The position numbers were made by a program, and so were the translations under genes. The notes beneath the pieces were generated by a model. The model saw only the letters and a list, made by a program, of their open reading frames with translations. It was not told where the DNA came from and made no database searches. A stretch of 64,000 bases of DNA, taken from assembly GCF_007644035.1 (NCBI RefSeq), contig NZ_VMTV02000663.1:28445-92444 (forward strand). Reading direction: 5' to 3'. Numbering within the stretch: position 1 is the first letter of the stretch; each line of letters begins with the position of its first letter. Positions 56,085-64,000 of this stretch are shown one piece after another. This stretch comes from Vogesella mureinivorans. Its GTDB lineage: Bacteria > Pseudomonadota > Gammaproteobacteria > Burkholderiales > Chromobacteriaceae.

Positions 56085-59000
56085 TTAGGCCGTTTCGCGC
56101 ATTTTCAGCGCCTCGACAATGTCCACCGCCACGATGCGGCTGCAGCCTTGCTCCTGCATGGTCACGCCCACCAGCTGCTCGGCCATTTCCATGGTTAGGC
56201 GGTTGTGGCTGATGTACAGGAACTGCGTATGCGCGGCCATTTGTTTCACCAAGTCGCAGAAGCGGCTGGTATTGGCGTCGTCCAGCGGCGCGTCTACCTC
56301 GTCCAGCAGGCAGAATGGTGCCGGGTTCAGGCTGAATAGCGAGAACACCAGGCTCATGGCGGTAAGCGCTTTTTCGCCACCGGATAACAGGTGGATGGTG
56401 CTGTTTTTCTTGCCCGGCGGCTGGGCAATGATCTGGATGCCCGCCGACAGCAAGTCTTCACCCGTCAGCACCAGCTCGGCGCGGCCACCGCCAAACAGCG
56501 TGGGGAAAAACTCGCTCATCTTGGCGTTAACGGCGTCGTAGGTGGCTTGCAGCATGTCGCGGGTTTCGCCATCGATTTTGGCAATGGCTTCTTCCAGCGT
56601 GGCCATGGCCTGCATCAGGTCGTCGGTCTGGCTGGCCAGATAGTCGCCCCGTTTTTGCGCTTCTTCCAGCTCTTGCAGCGCGGCCAGGTTCACTGCCCCC
56701 AGGCCATCGATGGCGCGCGCCAGCCGGGCGATCTCGGCGGCCAGCGCATTGGGTTTGACCGCGTCGGTGAGGTGCGGCAGCAGCGCCGCCTCGTCTGCCT
56801 CGGCGGTTTTCAGCTCTTCGTCGAAGCGCTCTACGTTGAGCCGCGCTTCCTGATGCTTCAGCAGCCAGTCCGAGCGCGCTTCGCGCAGCGCCGGCAAGGC
56901 AGCGTTGATTTCCTGCTGCCGCTGCGTGTACTGGCGCAGGGCTTCGGTCAGGGCATTCAGCTGGTCGCGGGTGGCGGACAGGCTGTGCTCGCGCGTTTCG
57001 CGCACGGCCAGCGCTTCTTGCAGCACGTCGTCCGGCGCGGCCTCTTCCACTGTCTCGGCTTCCATCACCAGCGTTTCCAGCCGCTCTTGCAGCTGCTGGT
57101 CGCGTTCGGCCAGCTCGCGCGCGCGGCGCGCCAGCTCGGCCACTTTTTGCTCGGCGGTGTGCTGGGCCAGCTTGATTTCGTGCAGCTGGCGCTCGGCGTC
57201 GCGGGTTTTGTTACGCGCCAGCTCCAGGCCGGTTTCGGCGTTCAGCCGTGCCAAGCGGGCGTCTTCCAGCTGCTCGGCCAACTCTTCCAGCTGCATGGCG
57301 TTTTCTTCGGCCAGCAGCTCGGCGTCGGCAATGGTGTCTTGCGCGGTGCTGCGCTCGTCTTGCAGGCGCTGCTGTTCGGCGTGGATGGCGGCCAGGCGGG
57401 CGGCGCCCTGCCGGGCCGCCTGGTCCAGCTTGACGTGCTCCAGCGTGGCGGCGTTCAGCTCCGCCTCCAGCCGCGACACGGCCGATTTTTGTGCGCGGAT
57501 GGCTTCGGCCAGCATACCCAGCATGGAGACCACGCTATCGCGGCGGCGCTGCGCGTCGTGCTGCTGCGGCTGCAAGGCGGATAGCCGCTCTGCAGCAGCA
57601 TCACGCGCTGCCTTGCGTGCCATCATGCCGTCACCAGCTTGTGCAGCATGAAAATGCACGGCATGGCGGCTAACGCGGTGGCCTTGCGGCGTGACCCAGC
57701 ACTCGCCGGCGGCCAGCTCGGCGCGGCGGGCCATGGCGTCGTCCAGGTTGGCCGCACAGTAGACGCCGGCCAGCCAGTCGGCCAGCGCGCCGGCAAAGGC
57801 AGCGTCTACCGTCAGTTGCTGTAGCAGGGCCGGGCGCGGCCCGGTCGTCGACTCGGCAACGCCTGCAGCATCTACTAGCGCCAGCGGGGCGGGCGGCACG
57901 GCATCGCCGGCCTGGCCTGCGCGGGCAGCCAGACGCTCACCCAGCACCACTTCGACTGCAGTGCGCCAGGCGTCGTCTACCTGCAGGCTTTGCCATAGCG
58001 CCGGTGCATCAGCCAGCTGCTGGCTGGCCAGCCAGCCAGCCAGCTGTTCCCCGGCTGCTTCGCGCGCCAGCACGGCGTCCAGCGCGGCCATTTCGGCTTC
58101 GGCGCGGGCGGCGTCGCTGTGCAGGGCGTTGAGGGTTTTGTCCAGCTGCTCGCGCTCGGCAGACAGGTCGGCCTGCTTGGCTTCGTCTGCGGCCAACCTG
58201 GCGCGCACGGCATCCAGTGCACTGCGGGCTTTGTCGGCCTCGGCGCGGGCGGCGTCCAGTACGGCGTGCTCTGGCAGGTTCAGGTCTTGCAGCTCGCGCT
58301 GCAGGGCGTGTTCGCGCCCGGCCAGCTGGTCGATGCTGCGGCGCAGGTGCTCGCCCTGCTGCCGCGCCAGGTCGCGCTCGCGGGTAAGGTTGGCGATTTG
58401 CGCGGTCATCTGCGCCAGGCGCTGGTCGGCTACGCGGAAGGCGGCCTCGGCCGATGGCAGGCTGTCGGCGCCGTCTTCCAGCCCCATTTGCGCCTCTTCC
58501 ATGCGCATCTGCGCTTCTTCGCGGCGGGGCAGCCAGTCGTCCAGCTCGTCTTCTACCTGGGCTTTGTGCTCGGCTAGCTGCTGGCGCTCGTTGCGGGCGC
58601 TGGCGAGCTCGCGCTCCAGCCGTTCGCGGCTTTGCAGGCGGTGGCGCTGCTGCTCTTCCAGCCGTGCCAGGTTGGCATTGGCTTCAAACAGCGCCTGCTG
58701 CGCTTCGTGTACGGCGTCGCTGGCGGCGTAGTGCGTTTCGCGCACGGTTTCCAGCTCGGTTTCCAGGTGGGTGTGGGCGGCTTCCAGCGCGGTTTCTTCG
58801 GTTTCGATGCGCGCCAGCTCGCCACGGGCGGTGGCTTCGATGCGGGCGGCTTCTTCGCGCCGCGCCAGCGCCAGCAGGTTTTGCTTGAAGGTGAGCGCAC
58901 CGCGCATGTCCTGGTAGTTGGCCGCCACTTCGGCTTGCTCGCTCAGGCGCTCTACCTGGCGGCCCAGCTCCAGCTTGAGGTCTTCGATACGGGTCAGGTT

Positions 59001-59567
59001 GTCGCGGGTATCGGCCAGGCGGTTTTCGGTTTCGCGGCGGCGCTCTTTGTACTTGGAGACACCGGCGGCCTCTTCCAGATAGGCGCGCAGCTCTTCCGGG
59101 CGCGCCTCGATAATGCGCGAGATCATGCCCTGCTCGATCACCGCGTAGCCACGCGCACCCACGCCGGTGCCCAGAAACAGGTCGGTAATGTCGCGGCGGC
59201 GTACCTGCTGGTTGTTGATGTAGTAGCTGGACTCGCCCTGGCGCGTGAGGACGCGCTTGATGGACACCTCGGCGTACTGCCCCCAGGGGCCGGTAAGCTG
59301 GCCGTCGGCGTTATCGAATACCAGCTCGACCGAGGCACGCGATACCGGCTTGCGCGTGCTGGAGCCGTTGAAAATCACGTCTTGCATGGACTCGCCACGC
59401 AGCTGCTTGGCGCTAGACTCGCCCAGCACCCAGCGCACGGCGTCGATCACATTGGATTTGCCGCAGCCATTGGGGCCGATTACCGCGACCAGTTGGCCGG
59501 GCACGGCAATGCTGGTGGGGTCGACAAACGATTTGAAGCCGGCAAGCTTGATATGGGTAAGGCGCAA
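56085..59567 (-). CDS. smc: SMC, chromosome segregation ATPase
   Basis: SMC is the condensin ATPase. It has a head with Walker A GPNGCGKSNVID, a long coiled coil (about 165-500), a hinge (about 500-660), the return coil, and the C-terminal signature LLSGGEKALTAMSLVFSLF with Walker B FCLLDEVDAPLDD. Homologues begin RLTHIKLAGFKSFVDPT, which points to a TTG start at 59567. The frame is open to another TTG at 59582, and neither has a clear ribosome site, so the exact start is unsure. The 1160 residues are normal. Confidence 0.94.
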   Translation of the reverse strand: MRLTHIKLAGFKSFVDPTSIAVPGQLVAVIGPNGCGKSNVIDAVRWVLGESSAKQLRGESMQDVIFNGSSTRKPVSRASVELVFDNADGQLTGPWGQYAEVSIKRVLTRQGESSYYINNQQVRRRDITDLFLGTGVGARGYAVIEQGMISRIIEARPEELRAYLEEAAGVSKYKERRRETENRLADTRDNLTRIEDLKLELGRQVERLSEQAEVAANYQDMRGALTFKQNLLALARREEAARIEATARGELARIETEETALEAAHTHLETELETVRETHYAASDAVHEAQQALFEANANLARLEEQQRHRLQSRERLERELASARNERQQLAEHKAQVEDELDDWLPRREEAQMRMEEAQMGLEDGADSLPSAEAAFRVADQRLAQMTAQIANLTRERDLARQQGEHLRRSIDQLAGREHALQRELQDLNLPEHAVLDAARAEADKARSALDAVRARLAADEAKQADLSAEREQLDKTLNALHSDAARAEAEMAALDAVLAREAAGEQLAGWLASQQLADAPALWQSLQVDDAWRTAVEVVLGERLAARAGQAGDAVPPAPLALVDAAGVAESTTGPRPALLQQLTVDAAFAGALADWLAGVYCAANLDDAMARRAELAAGECWVTPQGHRVSRHAVHFHAAQAGDGMMARKAARDAAAERLSALQPQQHDAQRRRDSVVSMLGMLAEAIRAQKSAVSRLEAELNAATLEHVKLDQAARQGAARLAAIHAEQQRLQDERSTAQDTIADAELLAEENAMQLEELAEQLEDARLARLNAETGLELARNKTRDAERQLHEIKLAQHTAEQKVAELARRARELAERDQQLQERLETLVMEAETVEEAAPDDVLQEALAVRETREHSLSATRDQLNALTEALRQYTQRQQEINAALPALREARSDWLLKHQEARLNVERFDEELKTAEADEAALLPHLTDAVKPNALAAEIARLARAIDGLGAVNLAALQELEEAQKRGDYLASQTDDLMQAMATLEEAIAKIDGETRDMLQATYDAVNAKMSEFFPTLFGGGRAELVLTGEDLLSAGIQIIAQPPGKKNSTIHLLSGGEKALTAMSLVFSLFSLNPAPFCLLDEVDAPLDDANTSRFCDLVKQMAAHTQFLYISHNRLTMEMAEQLVGVTMQEQGCSRIVAVDIVEALKMRETA

Positions 59568-59706
59568 GGGGCAAGTCCACAAACGGTTGAATCAGCCGGG
59601 CATTTTACCCGCCCGCACGCACCGTGCGCCAAAGCAATCTGCCAGCAATAAAAAGAAACTGCGGCCAACCTTTGCCGGCCATGACATTGGTTGCCATAAT
59701 GCGCCT

Positions 59707-60267
59707 ATGGAAACGCTATCTCTTGCCCATCATTTCTTGATTGCCATGCCCGATATGGCCGACCCGCTGTTTGCCAAAAGCATCGTGTACCTTTGCGAGC
59801 ACGGCGAACAAGGCGCCATGGGGGTGATTATCAATAAGCCTTCCGGCATCGTGCTGGCGCAGCTGCTGGAGCAGATCGACCTGCCGCTGACCAACGACGA
59901 CACCAACACCACGCCGGTATTCTTTGGCGGCCCGGTACAGCCAGACCGTGGCTTTGTGCTGCACAAGCCTATCGGCAACTGGCAGTCCACCCTCACCATC
60001 ACCGACGACCTGGCGCTGAGCACCTCCAAAGACATTCTGGCGGCGGTGGCCGATGGCCGCGGCCCGGACAAGCTGCAGATCAGCCTGGGTTACGCCGGCT
60101 GGGAAAAAGGCCAGCTGGAAGAAGAAATCGCCGCCAATAGCTGGCTCACCGTCGCAGCGGAAGACTGGGTGATCTTCGACACCCCGGTAGAAGAACGCTA
60201 CACCTGCGCCATCAAGCTGCTGGGCTTCGACCCGGCGCTGCTATCCAGCGTATCCGGCCATGCATAA
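59707..60267 (+). CDS. yqgE: YqgE/AlgH family protein (DUF179)
   Basis: This 186-residue protein of the UPF0301 family starts [20 protein letters not shown] and has [34 protein letters not shown] and [15 protein letters not shown], all diagnostic. It is coupled to the next gene by an 8-base overlap, and the yqgE-ruvX pair is conserved in many proteobacteria. Its molecular function is not clear. Confidence 0.93.
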   Translation: METLSLAHHFLIAMPDMADPLFAKSIVYLCEHGEQGAMGVIINKPSGIVLAQLLEQIDLPLTNDDTNTTPVFFGGPVQPDRGFVLHKPIGNWQSTLTITDDLALSTSKDILAAVADGRGPDKLQISLGYAGWEKGQLEEEIAANSWLTVAAEDWVIFDTPVEERYTCAIKLLGFDPALLSSVSGHA

Positions 60268-60691
60268 GGGCACCGTGCTGGGCTTTGATTTTGGCGAAAA
60301 GCGCATTGGTGTGGCACTGGGCGAGCCACAGCTAGGCATTGCCACCCCGCTGCAAACCATCCACAGCGAGGTCAACGACGTGCGCTTTGCCGCCATCGCC
60401 AAGCTGATAGACGAATGGCAAGCCACCGGCTTTGTGGTGGGCCTGCCGATGCATATGGATGGCCAGGAACACGCTGTCAGCGCGCTGTGCCGCAAGTTTG
60501 CCCAGCGCCTGCACGGCCGCTACGGCCTGCCGGTATGGCTGGTGGACGAGCGCCTGACCTCGGTGATTGCCGAAGGCCTGCTGGAAGACGCCGGCGTGTA
60601 TGGCCGCCGCCAGAAAGAGATGCTGGACCAGGTGGCCGCCCAGGCCATCCTGATGGGCTGGTTCGAGCAGCCCGGCGAGCCCATTGCCTGA
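60260..60691 (+). CDS. ruvX: RuvX/YqgF, putative Holliday junction resolvase / pre-16S rRNA nuclease
   Basis: This 143-residue RNase H-fold nuclease has the first catalytic aspartate in [28 protein letters not shown], the second acidic residue in [15 protein letters not shown], and the last in [11 protein letters not shown]. coli YqgF is known to act in 16S rRNA 5' maturation. It overlaps yqgE and is followed at once by a HAD gene. Confidence 0.93.
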   Translation: MHKGTVLGFDFGEKRIGVALGEPQLGIATPLQTIHSEVNDVRFAAIAKLIDEWQATGFVVGLPMHMDGQEHAVSALCRKFAQRLHGRYGLPVWLVDERLTSVIAEGLLEDAGVYGRRQKEMLDQVAAQAILMGWFEQPGEPIA

Positions 60692-60692
60692 T

Positions 60693-61370
60693 ATGCGCAT
60701 CGCCGCCCTGCTGATCGACATCGACGACACCCTGCTGGACGATGCCCACGCCACGCGCCACGGCGTGGCCGCCCTGCTGGCCGCGCACCAGCTGCCCTAT
60801 ACGCTGGACGACGCCTGCCAACGCTGGCACACCCTCACGCAGCAGCACTGGCTACGCTTCGAACGCGGCGAATGCAGCATCATCGAGCAGCGCCACGCCC
60901 GTCTGCGCGGCCTGTTCCAGCGCGAGCTGTCCGAGAACGAAGCCACACAAGCCTTCGAACCCTACATTGCCGGCTATCGCAGCAACTGGAAGGCATTTGA
61001 CGATACCGCCGCCTTTGTCGCCGCCACCGCACATTTACCACGCGTCCTGGTGAGCAACGGCCACCTCGACATCCAGCAGCGCAAGCTGGCCCTCACCGGG
61101 CTGGACGCGCACTTCCCGCACCTGCTCACCCCGCAAAACTGTGGGCACGCCAAGCCGGATGCCGCCATTTTTGAAGCTGCCGCCGCACTGGCCGGCGTGC
61201 CGCTACAACAGTGCATGGTGATAGGCGATGACCCGGTACGCGATATCGGCGCCGCAGCGGCACTGGGGCTGCCGCATTTTCACGTAGACCGCCAGCGTGC
61301 GGGTGGCAGCTTGCTGGATGTATTGCCCTTGCTGGGCCAAGGTTGGCAGCAGGGTGCAGCGCAAGCATGA
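60693..61370 (+). CDS. HAD family hydrolase
   Basis: This is a 225-residue phosphatase of the haloacid dehalogenase superfamily. Motifs are ALLIDIDDTLLDD (I), VLVSNGH (II), AKPDAAIF (III) and CMVIGDDPVRDIGAA (IV), with a helical cap. It resembles YjjG-type nucleotidases, but the substrate cannot be fixed. ATG 60693 is just after the ruvX stop and is preferred over TTG 60684. Confidence 0.88.
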   Translation: MRIAALLIDIDDTLLDDAHATRHGVAALLAAHQLPYTLDDACQRWHTLTQQHWLRFERGECSIIEQRHARLRGLFQRELSENEATQAFEPYIAGYRSNWKAFDDTAAFVAATAHLPRVLVSNGHLDIQQRKLALTGLDAHFPHLLTPQNCGHAKPDAAIFEAAAALAGVPLQQCMVIGDDPVRDIGAAAALGLPHFHVDRQRAGGSLLDVLPLLGQGWQQGAAQA

Positions 61371-61372
61371 AA

Positions 61373-61394
61373 AAAGGCGGCCAAGGCCGCCTTT
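61373..61394. terminator. Terminator between HAD gene and rbgA
   Basis: AAAGGCGGCC, AA, GGCCGCCTTT. The stronger T run is on the minus strand, so it mainly ends the rbgA unit. Confidence 0.8.
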
Positions 61395-61412
61395 GCTGTA
61401 CCGGCATCCGCC

Positions 61413-62348
61413 TTAGCGAGTGCCTTTTTTCTTTTCTTCACGCTCCAGGCGTGCATTCTCTTTTTGCGCAGCACGCAGCACTTCGTGCTCTTTGGCGGCT
61501 TTTTCCCACGCAATCCATTCTTCCGGCAGCTCCAGCGAAATACGGCCGGTCGCACCTGCGCGGAAGTCTGTCAGCACGATTTCGGACGCTTTCTGGATAT
61601 TGATACGGCCACCCGGCAGTACCGCACCACGTTTTTTGCCGACCAGCTCCAGCACCTGCCAGTCTTGCAGGCCGTCAATCTCGCCAATCTTGTAGCGCTC
61701 GTCCAGCTGCGGGGCGTAGTGCTTCATCAGGATCAGCAGCAGCTCCAGTGCCACTTCTTCTTCGTCCAGCGCATTGCGGCCAACGGCGCCGCTAGCGGCC
61801 AGGTTGTAGCCACCTTGCGGCACGATGATCTTGGGCCACAGCATGCCGGGGGTATCGAATAGCTCGATATCGTCTGCCAGCATGATGCGCTGCTGGCCTT
61901 TGGTAATACCCGGCTCGTTACCGGTTTTGGCGATACGGCGGCCGGTAATACTGTTGATCAGCGTAGATTTACCCACGTTCGGGATACCGCAAATCACCAC
62001 GCGCAGCGGTTTGTCCACGCTATTGCGGCCAGGGGCCAGCTCGCGGCAGGCGGCTACCAGCTTCTGCGCCGGGGCGGCGTCCGAGGCGTCCAGGCCGATG
62101 GCGCGGGTACCCGGCATTTTGCGGTACCAGTTCAGCCACTGTTCGGTCACTTTCGGGTCGGCCAGGTCTTGCTTGTTCAGCACCTTCAGGGCCGGCTTGC
62201 CACGCGCCAGGCGGGCAATCATCGGGTTGGCACTGGAGCCAGGCAGGCGTGCGTCCAGCATCTCGATCACCACGTCGATACTGCCAAGGCGCTCTTCGAG
62301 CTCCTTCTTGGCTTTGTTCATGTGACCGGGGAACCATTGAATGGCCAT
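61413..62348 (-). CDS. ylqF: YlqF/RbgA-type ribosome biogenesis GTPase
   Basis: This 311-residue circularly permuted GTPase has its G4 motif (LNKQDLAD) before G1 (GIPNVGKSTLINS) and G3 (FDTPGMLWPK), the order typical of the YlqF/YawG family that helps assemble the large ribosomal subunit. It starts IQWFPGHMNKAKKELEERL as usual. The Lys/Glu/Arg-rich C-terminal tail may bind RNA. Confidence 0.93.
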   Translation of the reverse strand: MAIQWFPGHMNKAKKELEERLGSIDVVIEMLDARLPGSSANPMIARLARGKPALKVLNKQDLADPKVTEQWLNWYRKMPGTRAIGLDASDAAPAQKLVAACRELAPGRNSVDKPLRVVICGIPNVGKSTLINSITGRRIAKTGNEPGITKGQQRIMLADDIELFDTPGMLWPKIIVPQGGYNLAASGAVGRNALDEEEVALELLLILMKHYAPQLDERYKIGEIDGLQDWQVLELVGKKRGAVLPGGRINIQKASEIVLTDFRAGATGRISLELPEEWIAWEKAAKEHEVLRAAQKENARLEREEKKKGTR

Positions 62349-62351
62349 GTA

Positions 62352-62564
62352 TTATCGCTTTCGTAGTGGGTCGAGCAAAGAAGACAGGCCGTTGTGGTCC
62401 AGCTCGTGCATCAGCGCCAGCAGGCGGCCGATCTCGCCAGGCGGGAAGCCTTCGCGGGCAAACCAGTTCAGGTAGTGGCCAGGCAGGTCGGCAATCAGGC
62501 GGCCTTTATATTTGCCATACGGCATGACCCGGGTGACCAGCAGCTGCAGCAGGTGAGCGTCCAT
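62352..62564 (-). CDS. DUF3820 family small protein
   Basis: This 70-residue protein carries the DUF3820 pattern MPYGKYKGRLIADLPGHYL followed by NWFAREGFPPGEIGRLLAL. Family members are annotated as putative quorum-sensing-regulated factors, but the role is not established. It ends 4 bases before the ylqF start, so the two are probably co-transcribed. Confidence 0.85.
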   Translation of the reverse strand: MDAHLLQLLVTRVMPYGKYKGRLIADLPGHYLNWFAREGFPPGEIGRLLALMHELDHNGLSSLLDPLRKR

Positions 62565-62633
62565 CTTCTTTTAAATCAAAGGGAAGGCGCGCATTGTGCC
62601 AAATTTTGCCCCACTACGCACGGGCAATCGTGC

Positions 62634-62987
62634 TTACGGCGGCAGTGGCTTGCCATCGTTGAAGGCCAGAAAACCGCGCACGATGCGGTAAACATACCAG
62701 CACCACACCAAGGCCCCGGTCAAAAAGCCCAAGCCAAACAAGATAATCAGCGGGTAAGAGATGGCAGCGCCCAGCAAGGCCCACCAGAAAGTACGGATCT
62801 GCCAGTTGAAGTGGCTATCCCATAGCGTGTCGCGTGCATCATCACGCTTCACATAATTGATGATTACCCCGACTACCGCCCCGGGCACACCAAACAGATT
62901 CACGATCTGCAGGATATACACCACCATGGTCAGTTTACGAATTGCATCATCCTGGCGCGGTATGCGCTCTACGGTACCGTCTTGCAT
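62634..62987 (-). CDS. DUF4870-like small membrane protein
   Basis: This 117-residue protein has three hydrophobic segments (about 21-45, 66-84 and 86-104) and the motif DTLWDSHFNWQIRTFWW, which is common to this family of small membrane proteins of unknown role. An excellent ribosome site (AGGAGGT) precedes ATG 62987. Confidence 0.82.
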   Translation of the reverse strand: MQDGTVERIPRQDDAIRKLTMVVYILQIVNLFGVPGAVVGVIINYVKRDDARDTLWDSHFNWQIRTFWWALLGAAISYPLIILFGLGFLTGALVWCWYVYRIVRGFLAFNDGKPLPP

Positions 62988-63014
62988 AACACCTCCTGTT
63001 ATCGATCAGGCAGG

Positions 63015-63539
63015 TCAGAACTGCGCCTGCCACGCTTGGGTCAGCGCTACCAGCCACGGGCGTAGCTGCTCGCGCAGCGCAAGAGACTGCGCCACCACCG
63101 AGCCCTGCTTGCGCAGCAACATCGGGGTACTACCCTGGCACAACGTTCCTGGCAAAGCCCCCTGCAGCGCAAATGAACGCAGCTGTGGCAGCTCCCGCTG
63201 CAAGAATACCGACAGCCACGCCAGCTTCTGGTTAAGCACGTCCATCATACCCAGCTCGGACAAACTCAGGGCCAGATGATTCAAGCGGAATACGACAACA
63301 CGCGCGGCCAACCAGTCCTCCCGGCATGGGCTACTGCCTTGCGCCAGGATATGCGCCAGGGTACGCACCTCGGGAAACAAGGCTTCCGATACCACCAAGC
63401 GCCCACCCGCATCGTGACAGCAGGCGGTCAACTCGTGTGCAGGCAAGGTTGCACCCTGCTCGACATCGGTAATGATATGTAAGGATTGCACAGGCAGTGT
63501 GCACGAGAAAGACTCAATCCAGGGCAGTGCATTTTCCAT
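63015..63539 (-). CDS. Protein of unknown function
   Basis: This is a 174-residue soluble protein that I do not recognise. It is rich in Leu with several predicted helices (LNHLALSLSELGMMDVLNQK, VVAQSLALREQLRPWLVAL) and has four cysteines, including CC at about residue 40. GGAG lies 7 bases before ATG 63539, and codon use is like its neighbours, so it is likely a real gene. It ends 27 bases before the DUF4870-like gene and may form an operon with it. Confidence 0.65.
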   Translation of the reverse strand: MENALPWIESFSCTLPVQSLHIITDVEQGATLPAHELTACCHDAGGRLVVSEALFPEVRTLAHILAQGSSPCREDWLAARVVVFRLNHLALSLSELGMMDVLNQKLAWLSVFLQRELPQLRSFALQGALPGTLCQGSTPMLLRKQGSVVAQSLALREQLRPWLVALTQAWQAQF

Positions 63540-63849
63540 CTTCAGGCTCCGCACCACCGTAACTGAAAAACCTTGCCCCAAAAGACAATGCCGCCAATTA
63601 CGGCGGCATTGTTCGAAATAGTGAGGGTCAGAATTCAGACCACAAGTTTCCCTGGTGCCGCCAGATAAGTGCGGTAACCATAATAATAAGCGTGGGAAAC
63701 AAAGAGGGTTGTCTGAGCCATAGTGCTATCGATATTGCCTGCTGCCAGCCGTAACGTCAAGCACAAATGCCAGCCAAGGTTGGCCGCAGGCGCATCCGGG
63801 GGCCGGCCGCAGGCCGGCGGGGAGATGCGACACCGCACGCACCAACAAC

Positions 63850-63871
63850 AAAGCCCGCTTGCGCGGGCTTT
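63850..63871. terminator. Terminator-like hairpin
   Basis: AAAGCCCGC, TTGC, GCGGGCTTT. It is usable in both directions and probably a second stop for rRNA transcription. Confidence 0.7.
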
Positions 63872-63931
63872 TCACATCAATACGGCCAACCTTGGCCGCA
63901 GGGGCTCGGGTTTCCGGCGCCACACAGCACA

Positions 63932-63957
63932 AAGCCCAGCTCGTCTGAGCTGGGCTT
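63932..63957 (-). terminator. Terminator of the rRNA operon
   Basis: An 11-bp stem AAGCCCAGCTC/GAGCTGGGCTT, loop GTCT, lies directly downstream (minus strand) of the 5S gene. Confidence 0.85.
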
Positions 63958-63966
63958 CGGTATCGG

Positions 63967-64000
63967 GCGTCTGGCGGTGTCCTACTTTCACACAGGTATC
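63967..64000 (-). rRNA. rrf: 5S rRNA, 3' end only
   Basis: The reverse complement contains GTGAAAGTAGGACACCGCC, the conserved 3' portion of bacterial 5S rRNA (helices IV/I). The gene continues past the right edge, so an rRNA operon on the minus strand enters the window here. The exact 3' end may be off by a few bases. Confidence 0.85.

Larger units (their letters stand above)
63540..63966. other. Gene-free stretch before the rRNA operon end
   Basis: I see no supported gene here. The stretch holds one hairpin-like GCCGCCAATTACGGCGGC (63590-63607), a motif copy at 63778-63788, an imperfect motif palindrome at 63883-63898 (CGGCCAACCTTGGCCG), and two terminator-like hairpins. Short frames on the minus strand (63635-63932) look like chance. 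Confidence 0.6.

Overview
This window looks like chromosomal DNA of a motile, GC-rich (about 60% by eye) betaproteobacterium. A member of the Neisseriales outside the classical Neisseria group (Chromobacteriaceae-like) is the best guess. That rests on the long LigA, the smc-zipA-ligA order, the PitA, SstT and HemW types, and general codon use. It is an inference from protein resemblance, not a database match.

Layout. 1-5011: phosphate uptake (end of pstS, pstC, pstA, pstB, then a PitA-type transporter). 5097-16101: mostly minus-strand housekeeping genes (recG, DUF2147, PhzF-like, LysE-like, ridA, hemW, rdgB, dusA) plus plus-strand sstT, interrupted by a gene-free repeat block at 10.4-11.64 kb. 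16487-22010: a four-gene operon of two Aer-like PAS receptors and two HD-GYP proteins behind a consensus FNR/Anr box. 22101-24384: an RstAB-type two-component system and a small Lys/Ala-rich exported protein. 24474-28006: rph, a Ser/Thr phosphatase-kinase pair and yicC. 28231-35203: flagellar genes (two flagellins with sigma-28 promoters, flaG, fliD, fliS, fliT-like, DUF2802, fliK, a stand-alone FlhB C-terminal homologue). 35200-36066: a GarR-like reductase.

36124-48442 is a tightly overlapping minus-strand operon that I read as a flagellin (or surface) glycan pathway. A WecE-type sugar aminotransferase would make a dTDP-4-amino-4,6-dideoxyhexose. An AMP-ligase, aldehyde dehydrogenase, radical SAM enzyme, acyl carrier protein, left-handed beta-helix acyltransferase and methyltransferase would build and attach an unusual acyl or methyl decoration. 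A 1591-residue multi-domain glycosyltransferase would transfer the sugar. A methylthioinosine phosphorylase-like gene leads the operon. 48656-59567: hpt, galU, a TPR-glycosyltransferase, ligA, zipA, a TonB-like gene and smc. 59707-63539: yqgE, ruvX, a HAD hydrolase, rbgA/ylqF and three small genes. The window ends in the 3' end of a 5S rRNA gene on the minus strand.

The most striking signal is not a gene. A short motif, GTTGGCCGC (extended consensus AAGGTTGGCCGCA), occurs about 60 times in 64 kb. It lies on both strands equally, in genes in all three reading frames and between genes, often as head-to-head inverted pairs. Chance predicts about one. Its density and arrangement resemble the DNA uptake sequences of Neisseria, but the sequence is unrelated to the GCCGTCTGAA family.
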